This document shows, piece after piece, positions 26,605 through 36,080 of a stretch of DNA of 64,000 nt (the first letter of the stretch is position 1; the number at the start of each line of letters is the position of its first letter). The notes under the pieces are model-generated. The model was not told the DNA's origin. It did no database searches and saw nothing but the letters and a program-made list of their open reading frames with translations. The position numbers and the translations under genes were made by a program. Source of the DNA: Clostridiaceae bacterium (GTDB lineage: Bacteria; Bacillota; Clostridia; Lachnospirales; Lachnospiraceae). The stretch covers positions 1-64,000 of the forward strand of contig CAJTGE010000015.1 of assembly GCA_910575795.1 (NCBI GenBank), given 5' to 3'.

Positions 26605-26754
26605 GCATTGTGGAAATGCCGTAAAACTGGCTGCGTTCATGGAACTGCGGGAAACCCTGTTTGCAGGATGTGGGAAAGCTGTTTTTGCTTTTCCACAGGC
26701 TGTGAATGGGGTTTTCCATAATTCCATAGCCAATTATGCACATTTCCATGATGC
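26605..26754. repeat. Long imperfect palindrome, family A copy 2
   Basis: GCATTGTGGAAATG at the left pairs with CATTTCCATGATGC at the right end, with further pairing inside. The lead sequence ATGGATTCCGTAGGC is shared with the copy at 12620. It fills most of the gap between the remnants and the regulator at 26787. Confidence 0.7.
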
Positions 26755-26786
26755 AGCTTCTGATGATTTGTTTATTTGATGAGAAA

Positions 26787-27401
26787 TTAACAAATCGGCG
26801 GGAGGTATCCTAATTGAATCGCCTTGGTTACAGCTTCGACAGAGGAGGAAACATCAAGTTTTTCAAATATATGCTGTAAATGATTGGAGAGGGTACGCTC
26901 GCTGATATAAAGCGTGCCTGCAATCTCTTTCCGCTTCCTGCCGTTAGCTATAAGATGCAAAATCTGTTTTTCACAGTCAGTTAATTCTTCTAAAAACGGA
27001 ACTGAACCGTTGAAGATAAATTTTCCCTGCATGATCTGTGAAAGAAAAGCTATCAGCATTTCCGGTTCTGTATTCTTGTTGATAAATCCTTTTGCCCCGA
27101 TTTTTTTGGCTTCGCTGCGGTATACTGGAAGATCGTATCCGGACAGGATAACAATTTTTTGCTCTGGGTGATTGGATAATATCTGCTTTGCTAATTCCAA
27201 ACCGTCTTCCGATGTTATATTTTTTAAATTGATATCCATGAGCAGGATGTCCGGGGCGTTTTCTTCAATAAATTTATCCAACAGGGAAATATCATTGATA
27301 CTTTTAAAGTTTTTAATTTCAGGGTAGTCTGATAATGCAATTTCCAGACTTTTGGAAAATAGAACGTGGTCATCGACTAATAAAATATTGATAAGAAGCA
27401 T
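26787..27401 (-). CDS. NarL/LuxR-type response regulator
   Basis: This 204-residue protein has a receiver domain with D-D-H near residues 10-12, phospho-acceptor D56 (I-L-L-M-D-I-N-L) and K near 105. A LuxR-type helix-turn-helix follows at about 140-200 (L-T-D-C-E-K-Q-I-L-H-L-I-A-N-G, then S-E-R-T-L-S-N-H-L). The gene overlaps the kinase by 32 bases. The AAAGGAG is adjacent to the ATG, so the exact start is uncertain. It should control the BceAB-like transporter upstream. Confidence 0.88.
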   Translation of the reverse strand: MLLINILLVDDHVLFSKSLEIALSDYPEIKNFKSINDISLLDKFIEENAPDILLMDINLKNITSEDGLELAKQILSNHPEQKIVILSGYDLPVYRSEAKKIGAKGFINKNTEPEMLIAFLSQIMQGKFIFNGSVPFLEELTDCEKQILHLIANGRKRKEIAGTLYISERTLSNHLQHIFEKLDVSSSVEAVTKAIQLGYLPPIC

Positions 27402-28935
27402 CTCCTTTCATTGGCAGGTTGATACAGACGCAGATTCCATGTGGGAAATTTTGGGTTATACTTACAGTGCCGTCCATGCTTTGCACACGGTCAGTGCTTA
27501 ATGCAAGACCTCTGTGTTTTGATGAATCTGCACAGGTGAGGCTGTCGGTATCAGCACTCCCATTATCCTTTACGCATAATACTATCATTCCATTATCCTG
27601 TGTAAGCGTTATCCATGCTTTATCTCCCGTAGAGTGTTTATAAACATTCGTGACGAGTTCTTTCAAAAGCCGGTATATGAAGATATCATATGGCGGGACT
27701 AAAAATAAAGCGTCTGAACAGTCAAAAACAATGCTGACACGGCGTTCAGGAAACGACTGTGCAATATATGCAAGCAAATTTTGATAATTCTCTTTTATAG
27801 TAAGTTTTGACAGTAATACAGGATGGTAATTCTGCATCTGCTCACGGATATAGATATTCATACTATCAAGAGTTTCTGTGATTATTTTCTGTATATCAGG
27901 CCTTGTTGATTTATGCATCATATTTTTTATGGAAAGCAGGTCTTGAAGTATATTGTCATGAAGAAAGTTTGAAAATTCAAGATTTATCTGCTCTTCCTGC
28001 TGTAACCGTGCTAATGCAGCATTGTATTTGCTTTCCATAACCATGTTGCCTCCTCCCTGCCTTAAATTAAAATCCAGTATAATATTGCAGACATAGATAA
28101 ATACAAACATAGCGTCCAACATAAGAAGGAAGGATAACCAGCCGATATCCAGAGTCATTGTAATCAGACCACAAATAGTAACACCGAAAAGCAGGATCAA
28201 CATTAACTGAAATCTGCTGAATATGGCTGACAATGGAAAACTGTGATGCTCTTTCAGTATAATACCATGAATACTCATCGAGAACAGCAGGACAGGGATA
28301 TACACTCCAAAGTTTGAAAGATTTCCTGTTATTCCCATTGTGGTAAGACAGTATGCAATGAATAAAATGATTATTACCACAAGAGAGAACAGAATGGATT
28401 TCCATTCTGCTTTAAGGACAAAAGCAGTTCTTTTTCTATGGTAAGCGATAACAAAAACGAAGCAAAGCCAGCTTACCAAAAACTGGATGCCATACAGCAA
28501 AGCAAACACATTGTCTGATATTAAAATGCCAATTAGGGAGCAGATACAGGTTCCAGTCAGGCAGAAGATTATTGCTTTTTTGAATTTATAACCGCTCCCC
28601 TGAAATAAAAACATGAGTATGAAATTGATAAAAATGCACCATATAACTGAGCTTAAGACATAAAAAACAATATCTGCTATAGCGTTGTCCGAAACGGAAA
28701 GGAGAATATACCAACCGTCCAATTCCAGCAGACCGCAAAACAAAGAGATAGCTTTATTATCTCTGATGTTGCAGGAGCTTACATAGGCAGCGTCTGTCAG
28801 CATCAATGATGACAGGAATAATGATACGATTTTGCTGATGCTGCACGGCATCTGAATATTTATTTCCAACCCCATATATATTATAAGCAGGGTGGAGTTT
28901 ATAAAAAGCAAAAACTTAAAGATAATACGCTTCAT
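27370..28935 (-). CDS. NarL-type sensor histidine kinase with multi-pass N-terminus
   Basis: In this 521-residue kinase the first ~285 residues hold about nine hydrophobic segments with only short loops, so sensing is likely within the membrane. A HisKA_3-like box follows, F-L-H-D-N-I-L-Q-D-L-L-S-I-K with His near 323. The ATPase domain has L-K-E-L-V-T-N-V-Y-K-H-S and D-N-G-S-A-D. It has no large extracytoplasmic domain, similar to kinases that read the state of a partner BceAB transporter. It sits 139 bases after the permease gene on the same strand. Confidence 0.86.
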   Translation of the reverse strand: MKRIIFKFLLFINSTLLIIYMGLEINIQMPCSISKIVSLFLSSLMLTDAAYVSSCNIRDNKAISLFCGLLELDGWYILLSVSDNAIADIVFYVLSSVIWCIFINFILMFLFQGSGYKFKKAIIFCLTGTCICSLIGILISDNVFALLYGIQFLVSWLCFVFVIAYHRKRTAFVLKAEWKSILFSLVVIIILFIAYCLTTMGITGNLSNFGVYIPVLLFSMSIHGIILKEHHSFPLSAIFSRFQLMLILLFGVTICGLITMTLDIGWLSFLLMLDAMFVFIYVCNIILDFNLRQGGGNMVMESKYNAALARLQQEEQINLEFSNFLHDNILQDLLSIKNMMHKSTRPDIQKIITETLDSMNIYIREQMQNYHPVLLSKLTIKENYQNLLAYIAQSFPERRVSIVFDCSDALFLVPPYDIFIYRLLKELVTNVYKHSTGDKAWITLTQDNGMIVLCVKDNGSADTDSLTCADSSKHRGLALSTDRVQSMDGTVSITQNFPHGICVCINLPMKGDASYQYFISR

Positions 28936-29074
28936 ATTTTCGCCCCCTTAGCCATACCTAAATTATATCATTTATCTGTGTGCATACAACTAAAATTTAT
29001 ACATGGTTCCGATAACCCTGCATATAGCTTGCGAAAGTGCCGGATGATTAAGAGGCGGCATTTTCGCATAATCT

Positions 29075-31081
29075 TTATTTTTCCAAAACCATTTTACAGC
29101 AGGTATGGACAGTCATACAGTAATAAATCAGGTAAATGATTAGTGTCAGCGCAATAGCTGATATCGTAGGGGCGTATAAAACAATGCTGTTCGCCAAAAG
29201 GTTCTGCATAAGCGCTGTTTTATATACTAATGTGGCAAAGATACAGTCTGCCAGTCCGAACAGGAACGGAATACTAAAAAATGTGATTGCCTGTTTCCTG
29301 ATAATTTTTTTAATCGTCCTGTTCGTATATCCCATTTTTGTAAGGATATCGTAATCGGATTTTGAATCGGCTATCGCTGAAATGTTATTAAAATACAGGA
29401 TGCTTCCTGTTGCTGTAAAGAATAATACCACAAGAAAGCCTATCAACAGGAAAGTAGAGCTGCTCAGGGAAACCACTTCATGTATTCTGTGGGAATTGCC
29501 CTGCAGGTAAGGGCTTTTATCCAAATATGCAGACAAAGCCTGAAACAGCTCCTCGTTACCTGTTATGGAACTTCCATTTATACTTAAGACTTTTGTTTCG
29601 GGAGCAGCATTTTCCGATATCATTTTGTATAAACGGTCGCTTACAATTAAAGTACCAACACTGTTCGCAAATGAAATAGGATTATCTAATGTGGTCATAA
29701 TCACAGTGACAGGCATTTCAGTATTGTTTATGAGCAGTGGATAAGTGCTGCCTGTTTCGTCCTTGCCGGAAGCCGGCTGGTATCTTACAAAAATACACTC
29801 ATTGTTGTTTAGTGCTGTAAAATGCGCCAAAGCCTTTTGCCGCCCCTGCGCTTTCAGAATGGCGGTATAGTCAGAATATGAGATACATTCAAAACCTGCA
29901 TTCCGAAGAATTTTTTCGTTCTCAGCATCTCCCTTGGAAGTCCCGACACTATATTCCATGGGAAGCTCTCCGGCAGTAGAAGTAACTTTATAAATATTGG
30001 TCTGCAGGAATGTAATATCATCTCCGGATGAATAGTTGTTCACTATCTCCATGATTGCGGACAGATCGCTCTCCTTATCAATACGGCATTCGATTTCTGA
30101 CGGCGCAATGCGGGATATTGCTGCAATCGGATAATACAGGGTGAGAGCCATAACGCTTGAAACAGTCAGAGTTGCGGCTGACAGTAATGTGAGCATGATC
30201 AGCGTTTTTGAATTGGAGCGCATCCGGTATATAAAACCCGGTGAAGTAATGATTCTTGTTTCCGTATAAAATTTCTTCTTGTTTTTCTTGCCAGTCTGTA
30301 CCGCATAAGGGAGAAAATATGCGATAAAAAGCACTGTCCCCAAAAGGATAAGTGTAAATGTAAGCATTCCAACAGTATAAAACCCGACTGAAAACCAGAC
30401 AGATTTTTCGCCCCGTAGGATGTCAAGGGCAATACAGTATCCTAAAATGACAGATACAAACCCGATTATGGAAGGAACAGCATGGAATTTTGTCTGCTTT
30501 TCCGCACTTTTTTCAAACCGCACTAAATCCATAAGGGAAGATTTAAAAAGAAATTTGCTGTTGGACAGCGATAATATGATAATAATAGCAAAAACAAAAC
30601 ATGCTGTCTTTATCATGGCATTCAGGTTAAAAAACGGTATTTCTGAATTGCTGACTGTCAAGTCCAGCAATTCTGTAATGCCAAATACAATGCCTTTATG
30701 AAACAGGCCGCCCAAAAAGATTCCGATTACGAAAGCCCCGAAACAGGAGAGCAGATTTTCTGCTGTAAGCAGGGATAGTATCGTGGATTTCCGGTATCCT
30801 AATAATGCATAAATACCTAATTCCTTTGTGCGCCGACGCAGAAAGAAACGGTTAGAATATGACATATAAAAAATAACGAATGCCATAAGGAATACGGAAA
30901 TCGTGCTGCACATGGTTTCTACCCGTCCGTCGCCTGATATTTTTTCAAGCATAATTTTATTCATGGAAAACGAAGTGAATGCAAAAAAAATAGTAATTAC
31001 AAAGGAAATGGATAATAAATAGAGGGCATAAAAGGAGAAATTATTTTTTAGGTTCTTAAGTGCCATAGATAAATGGTTCAT
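29075..31081 (-). CDS. BceB-like FtsX-family ABC permease
   Basis: This 668-residue membrane protein has about ten helices: a first helix near 18-40, three around 55-170, a pair near 200-260, then a large extracytoplasmic domain (about 310-520), and C-terminal helices. F-F-L-R-R-R-T-K-E-L-G-I-Y-A-L-L-G-Y-R and the later D-Y-D-I-L-T-K-M-G-Y-T-N-R-T-I match FtsX/BceB permeases. The large extracytoplasmic domain is where such proteins bind peptide antibiotics. It follows its ATPase by 10 bases. Confidence 0.88.
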   Translation of the reverse strand: MNHLSMALKNLKNNFSFYALYLLSISFVITIFFAFTSFSMNKIMLEKISGDGRVETMCSTISVFLMAFVIFYMSYSNRFFLRRRTKELGIYALLGYRKSTILSLLTAENLLSCFGAFVIGIFLGGLFHKGIVFGITELLDLTVSNSEIPFFNLNAMIKTACFVFAIIIILSLSNSKFLFKSSLMDLVRFEKSAEKQTKFHAVPSIIGFVSVILGYCIALDILRGEKSVWFSVGFYTVGMLTFTLILLGTVLFIAYFLPYAVQTGKKNKKKFYTETRIITSPGFIYRMRSNSKTLIMLTLLSAATLTVSSVMALTLYYPIAAISRIAPSEIECRIDKESDLSAIMEIVNNYSSGDDITFLQTNIYKVTSTAGELPMEYSVGTSKGDAENEKILRNAGFECISYSDYTAILKAQGRQKALAHFTALNNNECIFVRYQPASGKDETGSTYPLLINNTEMPVTVIMTTLDNPISFANSVGTLIVSDRLYKMISENAAPETKVLSINGSSITGNEELFQALSAYLDKSPYLQGNSHRIHEVVSLSSSTFLLIGFLVVLFFTATGSILYFNNISAIADSKSDYDILTKMGYTNRTIKKIIRKQAITFFSIPFLFGLADCIFATLVYKTALMQNLLANSIVLYAPTISAIALTLIIYLIYYCMTVHTCCKMVLEK

Positions 31082-31091
31082 GGGTACTTTC

Positions 31092-31841
31092 CTACCTTTC
31101 TGTGTCTAATTTTGCGGTTGTCTGTGCAATGGATTCATAGAATGTACGCCTGTCAGCATTTTGTTTCAATAATTCCTGAATAATGCAGCCGTCTTTAAAA
31201 ATCAGGATGCGGTCGGCAAAACTTGCAGCATAAGCATCATGTGTGACCATTAGTATCGTAGTATGGAGACTTTCGTTTGATTCCTTTAAAGTGTTCAGCA
31301 AATCTGTTGCGGAACTTGAATCCAGTGACCCGGTCGGTTCGTCTGCGAATAAAATGCCTGGACGTTTCACAATAGCCCTCAGAGCAGAAGCACGCTGCCT
31401 TTGCCCGCCTGAAAGTTCACTTGGATATTTATCTAACTGTGCGTCAATACCAAAGCTTTTCGCCAGGCTCCGTATCATGTGTTCTATTTTTTTAGGCGGG
31501 AGTTTCTGTAAAGTCAGTGGAACAGCGATATTCTCAAAAATAGTAAGGCTGTCTAACAGCAGATATTCTTGAAAAATAAAGCCCAGATTATCCCTGCGGA
31601 AATCTGCTGCTTTGGAATCAGTCAGATTTTTAAGATTGATACCATTTATTGTAATGCTGCCGCTCGTGGGTGTATCAATCGCAGAAAGAACATTAAGCAA
31701 TGTGGTCTTTCCTGAGCCGGAAGCCCCCATAATGGCGATGAATTCGCCGTCCGTTACGCTGAACGATACTTTATTAAGGCTTGGGCGCTGTGATTTTGCA
31801 TAAATTTTAGTTACGTTTTTCGCTTCCAATAATGTAGCCAT
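31092..31841 (-). CDS. BceA-like ABC ATPase
   Basis: This 249-residue ATPase has Walker A GASGSGKTT near residues 39-47, Q-loop F-I-F-Q-E-Y, signature L-S-G-G-Q-R-Q-R, Walker B L-F-A-D-E-P-T-G-S-L-D and H-switch V-T-H-D. This is the MacB/LolD/BceA class that energises FtsX-type permeases. It heads a four-gene minus-strand unit: ATPase, permease, kinase, regulator. The likely role is detection and removal of cell-wall-active peptides. Confidence 0.9.
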   Translation of the reverse strand: MATLLEAKNVTKIYAKSQRPSLNKVSFSVTDGEFIAIMGASGSGKTTLLNVLSAIDTPTSGSITINGINLKNLTDSKAADFRRDNLGFIFQEYLLLDSLTIFENIAVPLTLQKLPPKKIEHMIRSLAKSFGIDAQLDKYPSELSGGQRQRASALRAIVKRPGILFADEPTGSLDSSSATDLLNTLKESNESLHTTILMVTHDAYAASFADRILIFKDGCIIQELLKQNADRRTFYESIAQTTAKLDTER

Positions 31842-31900
31842 TTCTTTTATTCTCCTTTGCTTTTTGATAACAGTATTGTAATTTGGGGGCTGTAAAAAAG

Positions 31901-31941
31901 AATGAGTAAATTACGCAGATTTTTTGCGTGATTTACTCATT
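31901..31941. repeat. Hairpin at the left edge of the IS200-like remnant
   Basis: AATGAGTAAATTACGCA pairs with TGCGTGATTTACTCATT across a short T-rich loop. It may be the subterminal hairpin of the IS200-like element or a terminator region; it lies 60 bases upstream of the bceA-like start. Confidence 0.5.
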
Positions 31942-31944
31942 TTA

Positions 31945-32349
31945 AATTTCACCCCTAAGTATAGACGAAAGATTGTTTATAATCAATACAAATTAGATTT
32001 GCGGGATATTTTAAAGCAGTTATGCAGTTACAAAGGAGTGGAGATTTTAGAAGGGAATCTTATGCCTGACCATGCGCATATGCTGGTAAGCATACCACCG
32101 AAAATCAGCGTATCCTCGTTCATGGGATATCTGAAAGGGAAAAGTGCGCTCATGATGTTTGACAGGCGCGCAAACCTGAAATACAAATTTGGGAATCGTC
32201 ATTTTGGGTCAGAGGGATATTATGTCAGTACGGTGGGATGGAATGAAGCCGCCATAAAGAAGTATATCCAGGATTAGGAAAAAGCGGACATCATGCAGGA
32301 TAAGCTGAGTGTAAAGGAGTATGAAGACCCTTTTAAGGGTCAGGGCTGA
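31945..32349 (+). pseudogene. IS200/IS605 TnpA transposase, broken
   Basis: The frame contains F-T-P-K-Y-R-R-K-I-V-Y, E-G-N-L-M-P-D-H-A-H-M-L-V-S-I-P-P and Y-V-S-T-V-G, the Y1 HUH transposase pattern (HAH pair, catalytic Tyr region). The N-terminal helix before F-T-P-K-Y is missing. TAG at 32275 replaces a Gln codon before E-K-A-D-I-M-Q-D-K-L-S-V-K-E-Y-E-D-P-F. It is inactive. Confidence 0.85.
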
Positions 32350-32354
32350 GCAGT

Positions 32355-32720
32355 CATTCCCTGTCTGCCTTCAGCTATTCCTTTGCCGCTGTCGGTTATG
32401 TTGATTTTTACATAGAACTCCCAGATTTGAACGGAAATCTGAATGTTACCGCCTGCCGGGGTGTACTTCACCGCATTGTCCAAAATGTTGAACAGGGCTT
32501 CACTTGTCCATTTCCTGTCGTGGGCCAGCACAATACCTGCTGGACAATCTACACTGACATGAATGAATATTCTTCCTTTCGGCGTTCAACAGAATACCGC
32601 CCAACGCCGCCGCCAGAGTATCATAAAGCGGCTGTGTTTTTCTGAGTTGTGAAAGATTGTCCCGGTTTTGGATCCTTTGGTGAAGATGTACGGGCAGCAC
32701 TGGGCTTTACGATCAGGATG
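32355..32720 (-). pseudogene. Histidine kinase C-terminal remnant
   Basis: Two frames combine to give Q-P-L-Y-D-T-L-A-A-A-L-G-G-I-L, then L-A-H-D-R-K-W-T-S-E-A-L-F-N-I-L-D-N-A-V-K-Y-T-P and I-T-D-S-G-K-G-I-A, the N and G1 boxes of a kinase ATPase domain. A frameshift near 32520 and loss of both ends mark it as debris. Confidence 0.7.
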
Positions 32721-32800
32721 TTGGCAGAACGGGTAAATATTGACCCGCGGTATCTTTCGGAGATTGAGTTGAAGTCTGCCGCCGCGCAGAGCATAGGTGA
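32650..32800 (+). pseudogene. XRE-type helix-turn-helix remnant
   Basis: F-G-E-D-V-R-A-A-L-G-F-T-I-R-M-L-A-E-R-V-N-I-D-P-R-Y-L-S-E-I-E resembles the first helices of a Cro/C1 regulator. The frame then runs out of the family. It overlaps the kinase debris on the other strand. The call is weak. Confidence 0.4.
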
Positions 32801-32862
32801 TCATCGGCCTTCTGCCGCGCTTTTTCGCCTTGCTCTGCCGGATGCTTGGCGCTCCCGTACCG

Positions 32863-34863
32863 TCACGGTTCAAAAACCACCTCCTTCCCGTCCGATTTTA
32901 GAATCATGGTAACTTTCTTACCGTCATAACCAACAGACAGGGCCGGGTCATTTGAAATCTTCAGACTGCCAACGCCGTCCCTGCCGCACAGATAAACGCA
33001 ATCGGAATCCATGCGGTTGATAAAATACAGCCCTTGACCGGTCAGGCAGAAGTCATAAGCAACAACATTCCGAAACGGTCTTGTTTTGCGGGTCTTGGTG
33101 TCATACGCTGTCAGCAGAGAATTTTCGTTGATGAAGTAGATCGTCCGCCCATTAAACGCTATATTCCCCCTGGTGGGGATGTCCAGCACTTGCGTTCGCT
33201 GGCCCGTCCTGCTCACTTCCGTAATCCCATCATTCGTAATGAAAAAGAGGCTGTCGTTGTTCAGGAAAAAGCCATAGCAGTATTGCAGAAACATCCAGGT
33301 ATCCCCCACGGTATAGTCAATTCCCAGCAGAGATCGCCCGCTGTCCGTTATTTTCTCGAAAATAACCTGTTCCTCAAAGGTTTCTGTATTAAACTGGACA
33401 ATGGACACCTGGGTAGCTGTGCTGTTGTAACTGCCGACCCGATCCACATACTGTTCTGTGCGGGAGGCCATATAATAAATGTACGGGGCATCCATATAGA
33501 CGGCTTTGATGGATTCCCTATCTGAAAAGGCCCCAAACAGCGGAGAGAGGGCCAAATCCGTCAAAGCGCCGGTTGCCCGGTTTTCCAGAGCGTATGTCCG
33601 CGTCTGGTCATCGTAGATCACGCTGTAAGTTTCCGACACACTTTGCGAAGATGAATTGAATATCCCGTTTGCAGATTCTGCGACAGAGCAGCCGGACAGC
33701 GAGAGCAACACCAGCAGGCAGAGCGCGGCAACCCCGCAGCCTCTGACGGGTTTTCTTCCAGACTGCCAGCAGTTTGTGTTTTGCCGCAGGACCCACCATA
33801 CCATGAGGGCGCAGCACACAGCAGAAAGGCCAAGCAGGGCCAGAAGCTCTTGGGGGGAACGCTCTGAAAAAGTCACGATGGGTTCACCTGTCAATGAATC
33901 CTCCACAGAGGAAGTCCCTTCCAGGAATCCGGTTGCCAGCAGGAACGGCAGGGGCGCCGGCAAGCGGTAGCAAATCTGCCTGGACAGTCCGATGTACGGT
34001 ATCAAAGTGGATGCCACTCCGATCACCACCGTCAAAGCATATTTCTTCACCAAAACGGAGGTAAAGAGCAGCAGGGCGGCGAGATACACCGAGCCAAAAC
34101 AGTGCAGGGCGGCCAGAATCAGATACGCGGCCAGCAAAGAGATATTTTTTGTACTGCCTCCGAAACTGGCGATACTCTGAACAGGGTACTCCCCGTGAGG
34201 CAGGCCATATTTTATCCCGAAGAATACAAAACGAATCAGGGCCAGCCCTCCGCAGAGAGCGAACACGGCGCAGAGGGTCATCACGACTTTGCTCCTGGCA
34301 CTCTTGCGGCTCTGCGGAGCCGTCCGCAAAAGCGCGTCCATCTGGCAGCTATACTCCGAGCAAAAAACCGCAGATGCCAAAATCAAAATGACAAGGAACA
34401 GCGGGAAGTCCAGCGTTTGGGCGGAAAACAGCCCCGCCCAGCCGTTTGTTTTCAGAAAGTAACGATTGCCGGTGTTCTCGCAGATATATAAATATTGCTG
34501 ATACGCGGTTTCAAAGCCATGCTCATGGGCCAATACAGTGCCCGCTTCCGCAGTCTGCCGCTCATACTGTTCCGCTGTGATCTGGCCGCTGTAATAGCTT
34601 TCCTGGGATTGAGAGCGGGCATAGCGGGCCTCCGTGATGGCCTGGGCCTCCTGCTCCAGCCAAGCGGCTTTTTTCTCTGTGTACGCCCCGTCCAGCCGTT
34701 CAAGATACCACTCATATTCTTCGCTGTATTCTTCCATCGCGCTGTTCTGCGGCCTGTCGGTTGCGGCCAGCCAAACCGTACTGACCAGGAGTGCGGCCAG
34801 GATATAGAGCAGCCCCCGCTGGAAAATCATCAGTTTTTTCCATTCATAAGAGAAAACACTCAT
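32863..34863 (-). CDS. ABC-2 permease fused to a lipobox and extracytoplasmic propeller-like domain
   Basis: This protein has about 666 residues. The N-terminal part has a first helix near 17-35, a charged soluble loop to about 150, then five or six helices to about 375. A hydrophobic stretch then ends in the lipobox L-S-L-S-G-C with Cys near 392. The last 274 residues carry repeated W/Y/F-rich strands of propeller type (N-E-N-S-L-L-T-A-Y-D-T). The ATG at 34863 overlaps the upstream stop (ATGA). A lipobox in mid-protein is odd. It may be a fusion of permease and lipoprotein, or the second part may start internally. Last gene of the operon. Confidence 0.75.
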   Translation of the reverse strand: MSVFSYEWKKLMIFQRGLLYILAALLVSTVWLAATDRPQNSAMEEYSEEYEWYLERLDGAYTEKKAAWLEQEAQAITEARYARSQSQESYYSGQITAEQYERQTAEAGTVLAHEHGFETAYQQYLYICENTGNRYFLKTNGWAGLFSAQTLDFPLFLVILILASAVFCSEYSCQMDALLRTAPQSRKSARSKVVMTLCAVFALCGGLALIRFVFFGIKYGLPHGEYPVQSIASFGGSTKNISLLAAYLILAALHCFGSVYLAALLLFTSVLVKKYALTVVIGVASTLIPYIGLSRQICYRLPAPLPFLLATGFLEGTSSVEDSLTGEPIVTFSERSPQELLALLGLSAVCCALMVWWVLRQNTNCWQSGRKPVRGCGVAALCLLVLLSLSGCSVAESANGIFNSSSQSVSETYSVIYDDQTRTYALENRATGALTDLALSPLFGAFSDRESIKAVYMDAPYIYYMASRTEQYVDRVGSYNSTATQVSIVQFNTETFEEQVIFEKITDSGRSLLGIDYTVGDTWMFLQYCYGFFLNNDSLFFITNDGITEVSRTGQRTQVLDIPTRGNIAFNGRTIYFINENSLLTAYDTKTRKTRPFRNVVAYDFCLTGQGLYFINRMDSDCVYLCGRDGVGSLKISNDPALSVGYDGKKVTMILKSDGKEVVFEP

Positions 34864-36080
34864 TTTGCCCTCCGAACACAGCGGTGACAGTTTTCCGCTG
34901 ACAGAAAATAAATCATAGCAGCAGCCGCAAGGCCAGCGATCAGAGCAAACCAGATTGCGGCCTGCCAAGTCAGGACGGGGAATCCGCCCAGGTTTACAAA
35001 CTCTGTTTTGCCCAGGAGAACACGGTTTGTCAGCAGAGAATAAGGGTTCAGCACCTTTGTCCAGAAGAAATTGGAGTAGGCGCAGGCGGCTCCGCTGACG
35101 ATCAGCGCCATACAGAGTGCAAAGTCGATGACAAAGGGGAGCAGGGCATTTTTCCAGGACATCGAAACCAACAGCCAGAGCATCCCGATCGCCCATGCGC
35201 CGGCGCATTTGAGCGCCGCAGACAGGAGGACATACTGAAAGATGCTGAGATTGACGGATGTCTCCGCAAAGTTCGGAATTGCGAATACCGGCAGGGCCAG
35301 CCCTTCAAAGGTCTGAAAGGAGGCTGCAAAGCCAATCAGGTCAAGGAGAGAAAACCACAGCGAGGTCAGGAGCAGAAACAGGGTGGCCGCGAGAATTTTT
35401 GCCAGGGCTGTTTTTCTGCCGCCGTTGGGACTTACCAGCAGCAGCATATCCATCTGCGTTTCCCGTTCGCACACAAAGGTTCCGATGATCCCATAGAGAC
35501 AGAGCAGGAGGGTCAGGACAATGGAAAAATCATAGTTCAGATAATAATTGCACATTTCCCGGTAGGCAAAGGCGGGGATGGTGCGGCCAGCATAAAGGTT
35601 ATAGATCGCGCCGCTCTCCCTCTGCTGATAGACCGCTCCCTGTTCCCCATAGAGCGCGGCGCTTTGCCGCGCTCTATTTGCCACTTGATCCGACCGGCCG
35701 CTGTACTCATAGAAATACTGCATAGGCTGCACAAAATACTTGTCCAGCAGGTTCCTGTCGCTATACAGGTTCCCGGTCATCGTGTTGGGATCATCGGTGG
35801 CTGTGCTTGCGGTCATATCCGATGTGGCCTCCACAAGAGGCGCATACACGGCAAGCAGGCGCTCCACCTTCTCCGGGGTGATTTCCCCCTGGTATTCCTC
35901 ATAGAGCTGCCAATGGAGCGTGTGCCAGCTCCGCGCTCCGTTCCCATCCGTCAGATAGGAATAGGATTTGTATTCGCCATAGATTTTGAACAGGTTGGCG
36001 AGGCTGAACACCACAAAGAGCGTCAGGATGGAGCGTTTACAGAACTGCTTAATAAACTCATACCGTATCAGACGTATCAT
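34860..36080 (-). CDS. ABC-2 type permease
   Basis: This 406-residue protein starts MIRLIRYEFIKQFCKRS with GGGGGAG upstream of ATG 36080. It has one helix near 18-35, a soluble segment to about 185, then six helices (S-I-V-L-T-L-L-L-C-L-Y-G-I-I-G-T-F-V-C-E-R-E onward). E-R-E-T-Q-M-D-M-L-L-L-V-S is a typical ABC-2 cytoplasmic loop. It is related in layout to the permease half of the next gene, with which it probably forms a heterodimer. Confidence 0.83.
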   Translation of the reverse strand: MIRLIRYEFIKQFCKRSILTLFVVFSLANLFKIYGEYKSYSYLTDGNGARSWHTLHWQLYEEYQGEITPEKVERLLAVYAPLVEATSDMTASTATDDPNTMTGNLYSDRNLLDKYFVQPMQYFYEYSGRSDQVANRARQSAALYGEQGAVYQQRESGAIYNLYAGRTIPAFAYREMCNYYLNYDFSIVLTLLLCLYGIIGTFVCERETQMDMLLLVSPNGGRKTALAKILAATLFLLLTSLWFSLLDLIGFAASFQTFEGLALPVFAIPNFAETSVNLSIFQYVLLSAALKCAGAWAIGMLWLLVSMSWKNALLPFVIDFALCMALIVSGAACAYSNFFWTKVLNPYSLLTNRVLLGKTEFVNLGGFPVLTWQAAIWFALIAGLAAAAMIYFLSAENCHRCVRRAK

